From: JACPPO01 sp965262505
GTDB lineage: Bacteria; Acidobacteriota; Vicinamibacteria; Vicinamibacterales; UBA2999
Direction: 5' to 3'
DNA: 64,000 bases
NCBI GenBank assembly: GCA_965262505.1
Contig: CBDHFM010000030.1
Location: 5,022,001-5,086,000, forward strand
The position numbers were made by a program, and so were the translations under genes. Below, piece by piece: positions 8,448-16,865 of the stretch. The notes under the pieces were generated by a model. That model had not been told where the DNA came from and did no database searches. It saw only the letters and a list, made by a program, of their open reading frames with translations. Each line of letters begins with the position of its first letter. The first letter of the stretch is position 1.

Positions 8448-9836
8448 TCCTTTCCAATCCAGAAATGAGCCTGAAGCGGATCGATGAGCCGGACATGTCA
8501 GGCAGCCGGGTCAATAGACCGGAATAGCCGTGCGCGTGCCTCGTGCAGGGCGCGCGCGGCATCATTGTCGCTCAGGGCGAAGGCGACGGCGTCGAGCTGT
8601 TGGAAGGTGGTCCCCGGGGTGAGGTAGACGGCGGCCTCGGGGAGCGACTTGAGCTTCTCATAGGGCGTCATGATGTCGGCGTCGCGGTAGCGCTTGCGGC
8701 GGCGGCCCTTGGCGTCGACGGTCTCGGAGGGGAAGAAGCAGGGCCGGTGGAAGTTGAGATAGGGCGAGAGGACGTTCTGGGTGAAGTCGTTGACGCGTTG
8801 GGCGTGGCGGCTGGGGATGTGGCCGTAGCCGAGGTGCTTGCGGACGACCGAGCCGTTCTTGCTCTCGACGAGGGCGTTGTCGTTGGTGTGTCGGGCTCGG
8901 GACTTGGTGAACTCGTCGATGTGGAGGGCTTCGAGCAGCGCGGCGACGGTGCGGTTGACGTATTCCGAGCCGTTGTCGGAGTGAAAGCCGTGGAGGGTGA
9001 AGGGGAAGGCTCGGAGCAGGGCGCTGAGGACCGGCGCCAGGCACGCGGCATGGAGGTGCTCGACCGAGCCGATGAACTGGAACTGGGTGACCTCGTCCAC
9101 CAAGTTCACGTGGTACAGGCCTTTCAGGTCATCCAGATCGGCTTGGTGGACGGAATCGACCCGGACATAGCCGGGGCGCCCGAACGGCGTCGGCCGACGG
9201 CGCTCGCCAATGGCGACCTGGACTGGGCGCGTTCGGGTGGAGGTGGTTCCGCGGCGCCGTTGATACGTGGTCGAGTGCCGCAGGTTGTAGAGGTGGCCGT
9301 TGGAGATGCCGGCCAGGCGTTCGAACCGGCGGTCGCCAAAGCGATGGTAGGCGCGCGCACAGAGCTTGCGCGTGGCCGGCCCGGACAAGGTGCCGTGGAG
9401 CCGGTCGAGCTCGGCGAGAAGCCCGATGTCGATGCTCGTGTAGCGGCGGGGGAACGGCCGTCGGGGCGCCCCGCGGCGGTCGGCGATGCTCCCGGTGACC
9501 CGATGCTGGGCCAACAACCGGGTGAGTTGGGCGCGCGACAGCCCGGTCACCTTGGCCAGAAAACATCGGAGCAGACCCTTCTCAGCCTTCCCTTGGTGGA
9601 CATAGTCGAACCGGCCCAGGGTCTGCTCGATGAACCCATAGGCCGCAGCTCGAGTCGCCACGACCAGGTCGACCTCCTGGTTGCCCTCAAGGAACTCCCG
9701 AACGTGCTGCAAGGTCCGTAGCCGGTCGGTGTGGAGCGTCACGATCATCCTCCGATGATCCACGACCCAGCTCCCCTTCAGGCTCATGTGTCGTTGGAAA
9801 CAATCCCCCCTTCAGGCTCATGTCTCATTGGAAGAG
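8448..9836 (-). mobile_element. rve-type IS inserted in IS110
   Basis: Inverted ends can be seen as TTCCAAT....ATGAGCCTGAAG on the left and, on the other strand, TTCCAATGAGACATGAGCCTGAAG on the right. The motif CTTCAGGCTCATGT is present twice in tandem at the right end (9777-9792 and 9811-9823). Exact boundaries are uncertain by a few bases. Confidence 0.78.
8498..9787 (-). CDS. rve-superfamily transposase
   Basis: A 429-aa integrase-core transposase. It has an N-terminal HTH region (GLSRAQLTRLLAQHRVTGSI) and a YVRVDSVHQAD motif (first Asp). FHSDNGSEYVN carries the second Asp and TNDNALVESKNGSVVRKHLG the Glu, followed by PYLNFHRPCFFP and TPYEKLKSLP. It is distinct from the 363-aa transposase at 6534. 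The reading frame is complete, so the element may be active. Confidence 0.85.
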   Translation of the reverse strand: MSLKGSWVVDHRRMIVTLHTDRLRTLQHVREFLEGNQEVDLVVATRAAAYGFIEQTLGRFDYVHQGKAEKGLLRCFLAKVTGLSRAQLTRLLAQHRVTGSIADRRGAPRRPFPRRYTSIDIGLLAELDRLHGTLSGPATRKLCARAYHRFGDRRFERLAGISNGHLYNLRHSTTYQRRRGTTSTRTRPVQVAIGERRRPTPFGRPGYVRVDSVHQADLDDLKGLYHVNLVDEVTQFQFIGSVEHLHAACLAPVLSALLRAFPFTLHGFHSDNGSEYVNRTVAALLEALHIDEFTKSRARHTNDNALVESKNGSVVRKHLGYGHIPSRHAQRVNDFTQNVLSPYLNFHRPCFFPSETVDAKGRRRKRYRDADIMTPYEKLKSLPEAAVYLTPGTTFQQLDAVAFALSDNDAARALHEARARLFRSIDPAA

Positions 9837-10071
9837 ACTCCACCGCCTCTACCGCGGCGGTCATCGCCAGGCCAACGCCGCGCTCCACCGGGCCGTCATC
9901 GTGCGGATGCAGTTCCACACACCAACCCTCAACTACGTCGAACGACGCACCGCTGAAGGGCGGCCCAAAAGGGAGATCATCCGCTGTCTCAAACGCTTTC
10001 TCGCCCGCGAGATCTTTCAGCGCGTGATGGCAGACTACCGAGCGCGCCAAGCCGCAGACTTGGCGGCCTGA

Positions 10072-10739
10072 ACGACCGTCTTGACATATAGGGGCGTCAG
10101 TGCCGGCCGATGGTCTATCCAACTGAGTTACTGGCGCGGGCGGTGTGCGCGGGGCAATACATCACTTGCACAGGGCTGGGGCGACAGCGGTGGAGATGAC
10201 GTCGCCGCTGGACGGGAGGATGCGGAGCGAGGCCACAGTGGCGGGGGAGCCGGCGCTCGAGATCGCGATCCTTGCGGACCTGTCCAAGTTGCCGACGACG
10301 TCCCCGTGGCTCTCAGATTGGCTCTCAGCGGCATGGGGCCCTGGCAATTTGTGTGACAGATGTATCTGTTTTGCTAGCGAAAACTGGAGCCGGCGAGTGG
10401 GCTCGAACCACCGACCTGCTGATTACGAATCAACATTACGTGTTTGCAAAGCACGAGAACTCAGACGGTCATTCGCGCGCGCGGGCTCGGTGACGAGCCT
10501 TGTGGGCGTTCTGAGGGTCGGCGACTGAGTTGGATGGGTTCCAGCCGCGGTCGCGGTACCAGTCGCGCTTTGCTGTCGCCGCTGTCTGCGTTCTCTCTCG
10601 CCTCGACTAGCCATCCAGACGGTGGTTTGGACTGTGCCCAATATTGTGCCCACCCTAGGTGGCATTTGGTCACATGTGGTGGGAGTACCAGAGCAACCTT
10701 GAGGGCCGGATTGATGGCTATAAAACGACTCAGTAGTAA
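10072..10739. other. Non-coding stretch holding the tRNA remnant
   Basis: Apart from the partial tRNA-Thr at 10385-10432 I find no supported gene. The frames that are open here have no family motifs. It may be the scar of a departed integrative element. Confidence 0.4.
10385..10432 (-). tRNA. 3' half of tRNA-Thr(CGT), probable att site
   Basis: On the minus strand TGATTCGTAATCA gives an anticodon loop with CGT. It is followed by a variable loop, a T-arm containing GGTTCGAGCC, an acceptor 3' strand GCCGGCTCCA and the CCA end. The 5' half (D-arm and 5' acceptor strand) is absent. A 3' tRNA fragment of this length is what integrative elements leave or carry as an attachment site. No integrase gene lies beside it. 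Confidence 0.75.
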
Positions 10740-10841
10740 CTAGTACCCCGGCGCAGTGGTTTTGATCGATTGCCTGGGCCCACGGTCAAGAGGGGGAGGC
10801 CTGAAAGTGAACCGGTCAAATTCACTGCGACGAGGTACTAG
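10740..10841. mobile_element. 102-bp MITE, copy 1
   Basis: Essentially identical to 41317-41418. Both begin and end with CTAG. The terminal inverted repeat is CTAGTACCCCGGCGCAGTG against CTAGTACCTCGTCGCAGTG. There is no coding capacity. It is probably mobilised in trans by a transposase that recognises CTAG or TA targets. Confidence 0.82.
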
Positions 10842-10955
10842 TTATGGCTCGACAGGGCGCTGACAACATCGATTCAGCGCTCGACGTACACCTGTCTCTT
10901 TGCGGGCCCTGTGTAATAATTCCGGTCGGGAAAGGAACGCCGGATACGACCACTC

Positions 10956-11183
10956 ATGCGTCCGCTTGCCACGCTCGTTGATCTGTACTCGCTCGTCGTC
11001 CTGGCGGCCGTCGTCATGTCATGGGTCCAGGTGGACTGGCGAAATCCGCTGGCGCGGATCGTCTACAGCCTCACCGAGCCCGTCCTCGCGCCGATTCGCC
11101 GGCTGCTCCCAGTCATGGGAGGCCTGGACTTCTCGCCGATGGTCGTGCTGTTCGCGCTGCGAGCACTGAGAGGCCTCCTCTGA
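10956..11183 (+). CDS. yggT: YggT family membrane protein
   Basis: 75 aa with two hydrophobic segments, residues 5-23 (LVDLYSLVVLAAVVMSW) and 56-73 (FSPMVVLFALRALRGLL). The central PLARIVYSLTEPVLAPIRRLLP motif defines YggT proteins. This is a short single-unit version. Family members are inner-membrane proteins linked to osmotic or cell-envelope functions, with no defined reaction. The start ATG is preceded by a weak site. The next gene lies 185 nt downstream and is probably separate. Confidence 0.85.
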   Translation: MRPLATLVDLYSLVVLAAVVMSWVQVDWRNPLARIVYSLTEPVLAPIRRLLPVMGGLDFSPMVVLFALRALRGLL

Positions 11184-11368
11184 GTGCCGTCAGCCCGGGT
11201 GACGACATCGGGGCGCTTATTGCGGTCGTTTCTTCCGGGACCAGGCAGTCCTCTTTAAGGCCTTCTCGATGTGATAGCGTACCGCCCGTTCGAGACGGCG
11301 CAGTTCACCATCGGCGCGGCGTTCAAGGTGGCACGAATGGGTGGAGTTACGAACAGGAGGAAGGTCTG

Positions 11369-12586
11369 ATGAATACGACAACGCATCGATGGTCGTTCTA
11401 CGGCGTGGCCCTCGTCATCGGCGCTGTTCTGGCGCTTGCCGGGGGGTCGGTCGGACACGCGCAGGTGGTCGAGGGACAGGCTATGGACGGCAACGGGGCG
11501 CCGCTGTACCGGGTGGATCCGTTCTGGCCGAAGTCGCTCCCCAACCGGTGGACCATGCAGCAGGTCACCGGGATCTATGTCGATCACATGGACCACGTCT
11601 GGTTCATAAACCGCAACCGGGCTACGCCGAATGAGATCAGCGGCGATATCAACGGCAACGGATTGTGCTGCGTGCTTGGTCCCGAGATCATCGAGTTGGA
11701 TCAGGAGGGCAACGTGGTGAACGCCTGGGGCGATTCCGACCATCACCCGCTGTGGCCGACTGCGCTGCAGACGGTGATCGCCGATACGAAAGGCTTCGTC
11801 TGGGTCGCCGGCACCGGGCCGCAGGACAGCATCCTGAAGTTCACGCGCGAAGGCGAGTTCGTCTGGGAGTTCGGCCATCGGCAGCCGCCCGGCACGCCCA
11901 ACGTCGAGAACAACCAGGAAACGGACGCCTTCCGTAACAAGGGGCGCGTCCAGCTCGACGAAGTCGACAACGAGCTCTACATCATCGACCAGAAGCGCGT
12001 GGTCGTCTTTGACGCCTCCACCGGCGCGTTCAAGCGCGGTTGGGGAGGGCACGGAATGCCGCTCAGCGAGATCACCAACGAAAACCTCCCGGGCTACACG
12101 TGGAACGGCGGGCCGCCGCCCGAAGTACGGGACTTCGCGCCCGCCCTGCACTTCATCGAGATCTCGAGGGACCGGAAAGTCTACGTCGGTGAGCGCGGGG
12201 CGAACCGGATCCAGGTGTTCACCACCGCAGGCGAGTGGCTGCAGGACATTCTCGTCGCGCCCAACACGCCGGCGCGAGGATGCGGCGGCCTGACGCTCGG
12301 GGATTCCACCTGGGGCCCCTGCGGCACCATGTACAAGATGATCATTTCCAAGGACCCGGAGCAGAAGTATCTCTTCGAAGCCGATGGGAACAACCACGTG
12401 GTCTGGGTCGTCGATCGGGCGAGCGGCGAGACGCTCGGCCACTTCAGCGAACACGGCCGGCTGGCCGGCCAGATGCACTTCCCCAACGCGATCGGAATCG
12501 ACTCGATGGGGAACGTCTTCACGGGCGAAGTCGACAACGGGAAGCGGATCCAGAAGTTCATGCCCGTGATGTCGACCGGCCGCTGA
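11369..12586 (+). CDS. Secreted NHL-repeat beta-propeller protein
   Basis: 405 aa with a signal peptide (YGVALVIGAVLALAGGSVGHAQ, cleavage near residue 32). The mature protein is a series of NHL-like blades: GIYVDHMDHVWFINR, QTVIADTKGFVWVAGTGP, ILKFTREGEFVWEFGH, RVQLDEVDNELYIID, IEISRDRKVYVGERGANRI and AIGIDSMGNVFTGEVDNGKR. It resembles the peptidylglycine alpha-amidating-lyase-like six-bladed propellers common in Acidobacteriota, but no catalytic assignment is possible. ATG 11369 is chosen because AGGAGGA precedes it by 8 nt. A strong hairpin terminator follows. Confidence 0.85.
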   Translation: MNTTTHRWSFYGVALVIGAVLALAGGSVGHAQVVEGQAMDGNGAPLYRVDPFWPKSLPNRWTMQQVTGIYVDHMDHVWFINRNRATPNEISGDINGNGLCCVLGPEIIELDQEGNVVNAWGDSDHHPLWPTALQTVIADTKGFVWVAGTGPQDSILKFTREGEFVWEFGHRQPPGTPNVENNQETDAFRNKGRVQLDEVDNELYIIDQKRVVVFDASTGAFKRGWGGHGMPLSEITNENLPGYTWNGGPPPEVRDFAPALHFIEISRDRKVYVGERGANRIQVFTTAGEWLQDILVAPNTPARGCGGLTLGDSTWGPCGTMYKMIISKDPEQKYLFEADGNNHVVWVVDRASGETLGHFSEHGRLAGQMHFPNAIGIDSMGNVFTGEVDNGKRIQKFMPVMSTGR

Positions 12587-12613
12587 TCGCCAGCCGCGTA
12601 ACACCACCAGGAG

Positions 12614-12637
12614 CGCCGGGTCCTTTGGGACCCGGCG
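12614..12637 (+). terminator. Hairpin terminator after the NHL gene
   Basis: A perfect 10-bp stem, CGCCGGGTCC and GGACCCGGCG, with a TTTG loop, lies 28 nt after the stop codon. No long T-run follows, so it may need Rho or serve both convergent genes. Confidence 0.7.
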
Positions 12638-12694
12638 TCTCAAGAGTATTCGAGGTTGTCGTTCGCCTGCGGACCCATTTTCTGTAGATTGAGG

Positions 12695-13324
12695 TCAACC
12701 GGCCCGAGACCCCAGCACGTTCGCGCGAGGGCGCACGCCGTTTAACTGCCGCCAGACGTCGCCGAGCAGTTCTTCGCAACTCACGCGGGGATCGAGCGTG
12801 GCGCCGAGGAATGCCCGGCGGATCCCCCGTGTCAGCCGGTCACGTTCCGCGGGTGCGAGCGGGCCCCGGGTCTGCTCGAAGAACGTGATCAGAGGTGCGG
12901 GCGTCATTACACCTTCCATCACGTTCCAGAACTCCTCCGCGCCAAGCTCGATCATCGCCTGCATGGAGGCCGTGCAGTACGTGACGATGGCGTTGACTGT
13001 GGACTCGACGAATCTCTCTAAGAACGCCTCAGGATTGCGCTCGCGCAGGAGCTGGTATCGCCTCGCAAAGTTTTCGCTCGAAGCTCGGCAAGCGGTTGGC
13101 GACAGCGGCCAGAACAGCAGGTCGGTCTTCGTGCGGAAGTAGTGATTCAATCCGCCGACGCTGAGGCAGGAGCTGGCCGCGGCGTCTCGCATCGTAAGCC
13201 CGCGGGCGCCTCGACGCTTCAGTAACGGGAGCACCGCCTCGAAAATCTCACTCTGCCGGAGAAACCGGTCCTCCGGCGGGCGGCCGCGTTTCCTGCAGAG
13301 TTGTTCGGACATTTCGGCCACCAT
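12695..13324 (-). CDS. TetR-family transcriptional regulator
   Basis: 209 aa. The N-terminal HTH covers roughly residues 20-65: RQSEIFEAVLPLLKRRGARG, LTMRDAAASSCLSVGGLNHY, then FRTKTDLL, the TetR tail of helix 4. The C-terminal half is an all-helical ligand domain without recognisable specificity. It is divergently transcribed from the FAD monooxygenase gene at 13430, which it probably controls. A 12-bp palindrome, GATTGATCAATC, abuts its start. A second Met at 13312 (MSEQLCRKRGRPP) is an equally good start. Confidence 0.85.
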   Translation of the reverse strand: MVAEMSEQLCRKRGRPPEDRFLRQSEIFEAVLPLLKRRGARGLTMRDAAASSCLSVGGLNHYFRTKTDLLFWPLSPTACRASSENFARRYQLLRERNPEAFLERFVESTVNAIVTYCTASMQAMIELGAEEFWNVMEGVMTPAPLITFFEQTRGPLAPAERDRLTRGIRRAFLGATLDPRVSCEELLGDVWRQLNGVRPRANVLGSRAG

Positions 13325-13336
13325 GATTGATCAATC
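13325..13336. promoter_or_regulatory. Palindrome in the tetR/FAD-enzyme intergenic region
   Basis: GATTGATCAATC is a perfect 12-bp palindrome immediately upstream of the TetR start. Its placement in a divergent promoter region makes it a candidate operator for that regulator. It is the only clear dyad in the 105-bp interval. Confidence 0.4.
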
Positions 13337-13429
13337 CGCGACGTCGGTCACAGGGCGTCTGGGAGTAGTAAAGTTCCACCCGGTGAGCATGCTCCACGTG
13401 GACATGCCGTTCGGCTGGGCAGGTGAACC

Positions 13430-14650
13430 TTGGACGCGAAGCGCTACGACATCATAACGGTCGGCGGCGGTCTTGGCGGCTCGGCGATCGCGGCCGCGAT
13501 GGCAAACACCGGTGCGAGTGTGCTCGTGCTGGAAGCGACTTCCAAGTTCCAGGACCGGGTGCGTGGCGAAAGCGTGTTGCCCTGGGGCGTCGCCGAGGCG
13601 CGGGACCTCGGAGTCTCAGATGCACTCCTAGAGGCTGGCGTCCACGAGCTACCCTGGTGGACCGAATACCGAGGTCCGGAGATCGCGATGCGCCGCAATT
13701 TGGCCGAGACGACAGCGCAGCGCCTGCCGGCCATCGGGATCTATCACCCCGCGATGCAGGAGGCGCTGATCGAGCGGGCCGCTGCAGCCGGCGCGGAGGT
13801 GCGGCGCGGCGTGGCCGTCAGGGCGCTCCGGGCCGGCCGCACGCCAGCCGTCGTCGTGGAGGCCGATGGGAACGCCGTCGAACTGCGCGCGCGGCTCATC
13901 GTTGGCGCCGACGGGCGTGGTTCGATGGTCCGTTCAGCCGCAGGTTTCCATGAGCGACGCGATCCGGCTGGCAACGTGGTCGCCGGACCGCTCTTCTCAG
14001 GGATGCCTGCCCCGGACGACAGCAATCACCTGTGGCCCAACCCTTCGATCGGCCAGTTCGCCATCGTGTTCCCGCAGGGCGCGGGTCGGGCGCGGGTCTA
14101 CCATGCCTGCGGCGCCGAGGCGGGCTTGCGTTTCAGCGGTAACGCCGCCATCCCTCGGTTCATCGAGCAGGTGGTGGCGTGCGGCGTCCCTGTCGAGTAC
14201 CTGAAGGACGCGAAGCCCGAAGGCCCGCTGGCCAGCTTCGTCTGTCCGTACGACGCGGTCGACCACCCGCACCGCCCTGGCGTCGTGTTGATCGGTGACG
14301 CGGCGACGGAGACGGACCCGAGCTTCGGTCAGGGGCTGTCGGTGACCCTGCGCGATGCGCGAGTGTTGCGGGACAAGCTTCTCGGGACGGACGACTGGGA
14401 GGCGGCTGCCGAGGCGTACGCCGCCGAACACAATCGCTACGTCGAGGTGATCCGCAATGTCCAGCGGTGGATGTCGGACATGCTGCTCAGAACCGGCGCC
14501 GAGGCGGACGCTCGGCGGGCGAGGGCTCTGCCGCTCTGGGAGCAGGACCCTACCCGACCAACGGACGTGCTATTCAGCGGCCCCGACATCGAAATCGACG
14601 AGACCGTGCGGCAACGTTTCTATGGGGAGGATCAGTCGCCCGCCGCCTAG
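13430..14650 (+). CDS. FAD-dependent monooxygenase (PHBH fold)
   Basis: 406 aa. It carries the three flavin motifs of group A flavoprotein hydroxylases: GGGLGGSAIAAAMA near residue 12 (Rossmann), IVGADGRGS near 158 (DG motif) and VVLIGDAATETDPSFGQGLS near 286 (GD motif). It probably hydroxylates a small aromatic or polycyclic substrate using NAD(P)H and O2. The substrate cannot be read from sequence. The start is TTG 13430, placing MDAKRYDIITVGGG at the N-terminus. It is divergent from a TetR gene, so probably substrate-induced. Confidence 0.85.
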   Translation: MDAKRYDIITVGGGLGGSAIAAAMANTGASVLVLEATSKFQDRVRGESVLPWGVAEARDLGVSDALLEAGVHELPWWTEYRGPEIAMRRNLAETTAQRLPAIGIYHPAMQEALIERAAAAGAEVRRGVAVRALRAGRTPAVVVEADGNAVELRARLIVGADGRGSMVRSAAGFHERRDPAGNVVAGPLFSGMPAPDDSNHLWPNPSIGQFAIVFPQGAGRARVYHACGAEAGLRFSGNAAIPRFIEQVVACGVPVEYLKDAKPEGPLASFVCPYDAVDHPHRPGVVLIGDAATETDPSFGQGLSVTLRDARVLRDKLLGTDDWEAAAEAYAAEHNRYVEVIRNVQRWMSDMLLRTGAEADARRARALPLWEQDPTRPTDVLFSGPDIEIDETVRQRFYGEDQSPAA

Positions 14651-14805
14651 CGGGCTCGAGATCGCATAAGGCCCACGCCCCGGCCTCCATCGGGTCGGGA
14701 TCGATCATCGCTGGAGGCCGCAATTCATACGCTCTGGCGACCGGTGGCTCGTGGATCGCGCAGCCTCGACACGGGTGGCTGATCCTGAGAGTTGAAGCGT
14801 CAGGA

Positions 14806-15993
14806 TCAGTCGAGGTCCAGGGGCAGCCCGACGTAGTTCTCCGCCAGTGTCGTGGCAGCCGCCGTCGAGCTGAACACATAGTCCAGTTCCGCAGCTCTCC
14901 GCCGGCGGTCAAAGGCAGTCTCTCCCGGCGTGTTGTGCAGCATCTCGGTCATCCACCACGAAAACCGCTGTACTTTCCACACTCGACGCAGACAAGTCGC
15001 CGAGTAGCCGTCCAGGAGGTCGGTCCTGTTCGAGCTGTAGTATTCGGAAATCGCTCGGGCCAGTACCCGAACGTCGGCAACGGCCAGATTCAAACCCTTC
15101 GCGCCGGTTGGAGGCACGATGTGCGATGCATCACCAGCCAGGAAGAATCGGCCGTACTGCATCGGCTCGGCGACATAGCTGCGCATCGGCGTAATGCCCT
15201 TCTGAAGAACCGCACCTTCAGTCAGCGACCAGCCCTCCGAAGCAAGGCGCAGGTGCAACTGTTCCCAGATCCTGTCGTCCGGCCAATTCTCAATGTCTTC
15301 GTCCGCATCCACCTGGAGATAAAGTCTGGAGACTTCCGGTGTCCGCATGCTAAGAAGCGCGAACCCGCCCTCGTGGCTCGCGTAAATGAGTTCGTCGTTG
15401 GAGGGTGGGGCGGCGGCAAGAATTCCCAGCCAGCCGAATGGATACGTCCTTTCATATTCGGTCAGCACACGGTTGGGAATCGTCTCGCGTGCAATCCCGT
15501 GAAACCCATCACAACCGGCCACGAAGTCGCATGTGATGCTGTGCCCCTGTCCACCGGATTGAAATTGAATCCGCGGTGACGTGCCGTCGATTCCTTCGAC
15601 GCGCATCGCGCAAGCCTCGAAGTGAATCTGGGCGCCGGTGGCCAGCCGGGCAGCGACCAGATCCTTGATTATTTCGTGCTGGGAATATATGGCAATCGAT
15701 CGCCCCGTCAGTTCCTTCAGAGCAATCCGGCGCTTGTGGCCACCGAAACAGAACTGCACGCCGTCGTGGAACATCGCCTCCCGCCCAAGACGTTCGCCGA
15801 CACCGGATTCAATCAGGAGGTCCACCGTGCCCTGTTCCAGCAGGCCCGCCCGGACGCGGTCCTCGATGTAGGCGCGAGTGCGCCTTTCCAGGACGACAGA
15901 TTCGATACCCTGAAGGTGCAAAAGATGGGACAGGACCAAGCCAGCGGGACCCGCACCGATGATTCCCACTTGGGTGCGTTTACTGTCAGCCAT
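14806..15993 (-). CDS. pobA: 4-hydroxybenzoate 3-monooxygenase
   Basis: 395 aa, close to the usual 390-395 of PobA. It converts 4-hydroxybenzoate to protocatechuate with NADPH, O2 and FAD. Diagnostic features are VGIIGAGPAGLVLSHLL near the N-terminus, SVVLERRTRAYIEDRVRAGL with LEQGTVDLL (the PHBH FAD/NADPH region), FVAGCDGFHG and FLAGDASHIVPPTGAKGLNL. No protocatechuate ring-cleavage genes or PobR regulator lie nearby. The 5' flank begins inside a MITE-like repeat (16009), whose CTATAGAG edge lies about where a -10 box would be. Confidence 0.92.
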   Translation of the reverse strand: MADSKRTQVGIIGAGPAGLVLSHLLHLQGIESVVLERRTRAYIEDRVRAGLLEQGTVDLLIESGVGERLGREAMFHDGVQFCFGGHKRRIALKELTGRSIAIYSQHEIIKDLVAARLATGAQIHFEACAMRVEGIDGTSPRIQFQSGGQGHSITCDFVAGCDGFHGIARETIPNRVLTEYERTYPFGWLGILAAAPPSNDELIYASHEGGFALLSMRTPEVSRLYLQVDADEDIENWPDDRIWEQLHLRLASEGWSLTEGAVLQKGITPMRSYVAEPMQYGRFFLAGDASHIVPPTGAKGLNLAVADVRVLARAISEYYSSNRTDLLDGYSATCLRRVWKVQRFSWWMTEMLHNTPGETAFDRRRRAAELDYVFSSTAAATTLAENYVGLPLDLD

Positions 15994-16008
15994 CTCGCTT
16001 GGTCTATA

Positions 16009-16076
16009 GAGGCGGTTTCACAGCCTCCAGGCGGGTCCCGACCGCGGACAGCCCCGTCCGCGGCCACCCGCAGCGA
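16009..16076. repeat. MITE-like repeat, copy A (internally deleted)
   Basis: The run GAGGCGGTTTC..CCTCCAGGCGGGTCC.GACCGCGGACAGCCCC..GTCCGCGGCCACCCGC matches the reverse complement of 21820-21972 but lacks about 60 central bases. Both copies abut a CTATA sequence upstream of a minus-strand gene. Confidence 0.6.
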
Positions 16077-16374
16077 GCCAGCCGCCGCAGTTCCTCGAAC
16101 CTCCCTCCACGGGCGTACCCCCTAGCGGGAGGCCTGCACGCGGGTCTCTCGAACCGTTCCTAGAGGGGGGGAGCGTGTACCCCTCCGTTCGCAGGGTCGT
16201 GTTGATCCGTTCAAGCGACTCCGAGACGTTCGCCAACCGATCGAGGTAGCTGGCGTTGATCCGCTCGGTCAGCTCCATTGTCGTGTGCTGCTGCCAGAGG
16301 AAGATAGCGACGACGGCGCCGGCGACGATCCAGGGAAGGTAGTACAGGCGGAATTCCTCATACGACGTTCTCAT
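16018..16374 (-). CDS. Small membrane protein of unknown function
   Basis: 118 aa with one transmembrane helix at about residues 12-29 (YLPWIVAGAVVAIFLW) and a short helical, possibly coiled-coil stretch (LTERINASYLDRLANVSESL). Start ATG 16374 has a good GGAGGC site 5 nt upstream. The last 40 residues are encoded inside the MITE-like repeat at 16009-16076 and its flank, so the native C-terminus may have been replaced. I do not recognise a family. Confidence 0.5.
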   Translation of the reverse strand: MRTSYEEFRLYYLPWIVAGAVVAIFLWQQHTTMELTERINASYLDRLANVSESLERINTTLRTEGYTLPPSRNGSRDPRAGLPLGGTPVEGGSRNCGGWLAAGGRGRGCPRSGPAWRL

Positions 16375-16540
16375 GGTGCCTCCATGTCGACCAAGGGGGA
16401 GCTTCTGTCACCGGTTGTGTCGATTCGGCAGCCACGTCACCGGACGGGCTGCCGCGTCTCTACCCAACGACCCTACTATATATAGGGGGTCAATAGGTTA
16501 TTACGCCAACAAATGGGGGATGGCATCGACACCCCTCCCG

Positions 16541-16546
16541 TATAAT
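16541..16546 (+). promoter_or_regulatory. -10 box of the 16563 gene
   Basis: TATAAT, a perfect consensus -10, lies 17 nt before the ATG of the small gene at 16563. No convincing -35 box is visible at 17 bp. The leader would be about 10 nt. Confidence 0.5.
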
Positions 16547-16562
16547 CCCGGCGGGGGTGCCT

Positions 16563-16748
16563 ATGAAGGACGCCGTGAGCCAGACCGTGGAATTGGAAAC
16601 CGAAAAGATCGAGTTCTTGAAGGAAATGGTCGAGGCCTATAGCCTGCCAGACACAGCAAAGGCCATCCGCTGTTTGATCAACTACGCCCGCGACAATCCT
16701 GACAAGCGTAAGGCCATTTTCGCCGAGGTCCGTTGCCTAGACTGCTAG
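16563..16748 (+). CDS. Small conserved protein, function unknown
   Basis: 61 aa, rich in charged residues, with the pattern EKIEFLKEMVEAYSLPDTAKAIRCLINYARDNPDKRKAIFAEVRCLDC. The LPDTAKAIRCLINYA segment is reminiscent of ribbon-helix-helix or short helical proteins, and I have a sense of similar small proteins ending in RCLDC. Two Cys near the C-terminus could bind a metal. ATG 16563 follows a TATAAT box closely, and a GTG two codons upstream is possible. No function is proposed. Confidence 0.6.
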   Translation: MKDAVSQTVELETEKIEFLKEMVEAYSLPDTAKAIRCLINYARDNPDKRKAIFAEVRCLDC

Positions 16749-16865
16749 TGATCTGCCGCGGCGCCGGCTACCCGTGGGCCGCGATCGCCCGCGCGGCGCC
16801 AGGATCAGCTACGTCACGCGCTCAGCCCGTAGGCGCTACGAGATCCCTTGCTCTATCATCATCGC

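Larger units (their letters stand above)
7646..10071 (+). pseudogene. IS110-family transposase, split by another IS
   Basis: The N-terminal DEDD domain is present (DTHKHVHVAVAID, GIEGTGSYGAGLARA, KSDPVDAETAARSVL) as is the start of the transposase_20 domain (FGIGADTAAELLIIFGD, FAKLFGACPIPASSG), which breaks at about 8447. The missing C-terminal part (RLYRGGHRQANAALHRAVIV, YVERRTAEGRPKREIIRCLK) resumes after 9836. The inserted element is at 8448-9836. The 5' end is also lost, because the upstream IS ends right at the DTHK motif. Removing the insert restores the expected RHRLHRLY order. Confidence 0.88.

Noticed and set aside
8543..9721. 392-codon plus-strand frame
   Set aside because: Antisense shadow of the rve transposase at 8498-9787.
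10444..10680. Integrase C-terminus overlapping the tRNA remnant
   Set aside because: The translation GAGEWARTTDLLITNQ is the well-known read-through of a tRNA-Thr, not evidence of an integrase; no catalytic Arg/Tyr motifs nearby.
11021..11368. Long N-terminal extension of the NHL protein
   Set aside because: ATG 11369 has a good ribosome site and is followed at once by a signal peptide; the extension overlaps yggT and has no homology features.
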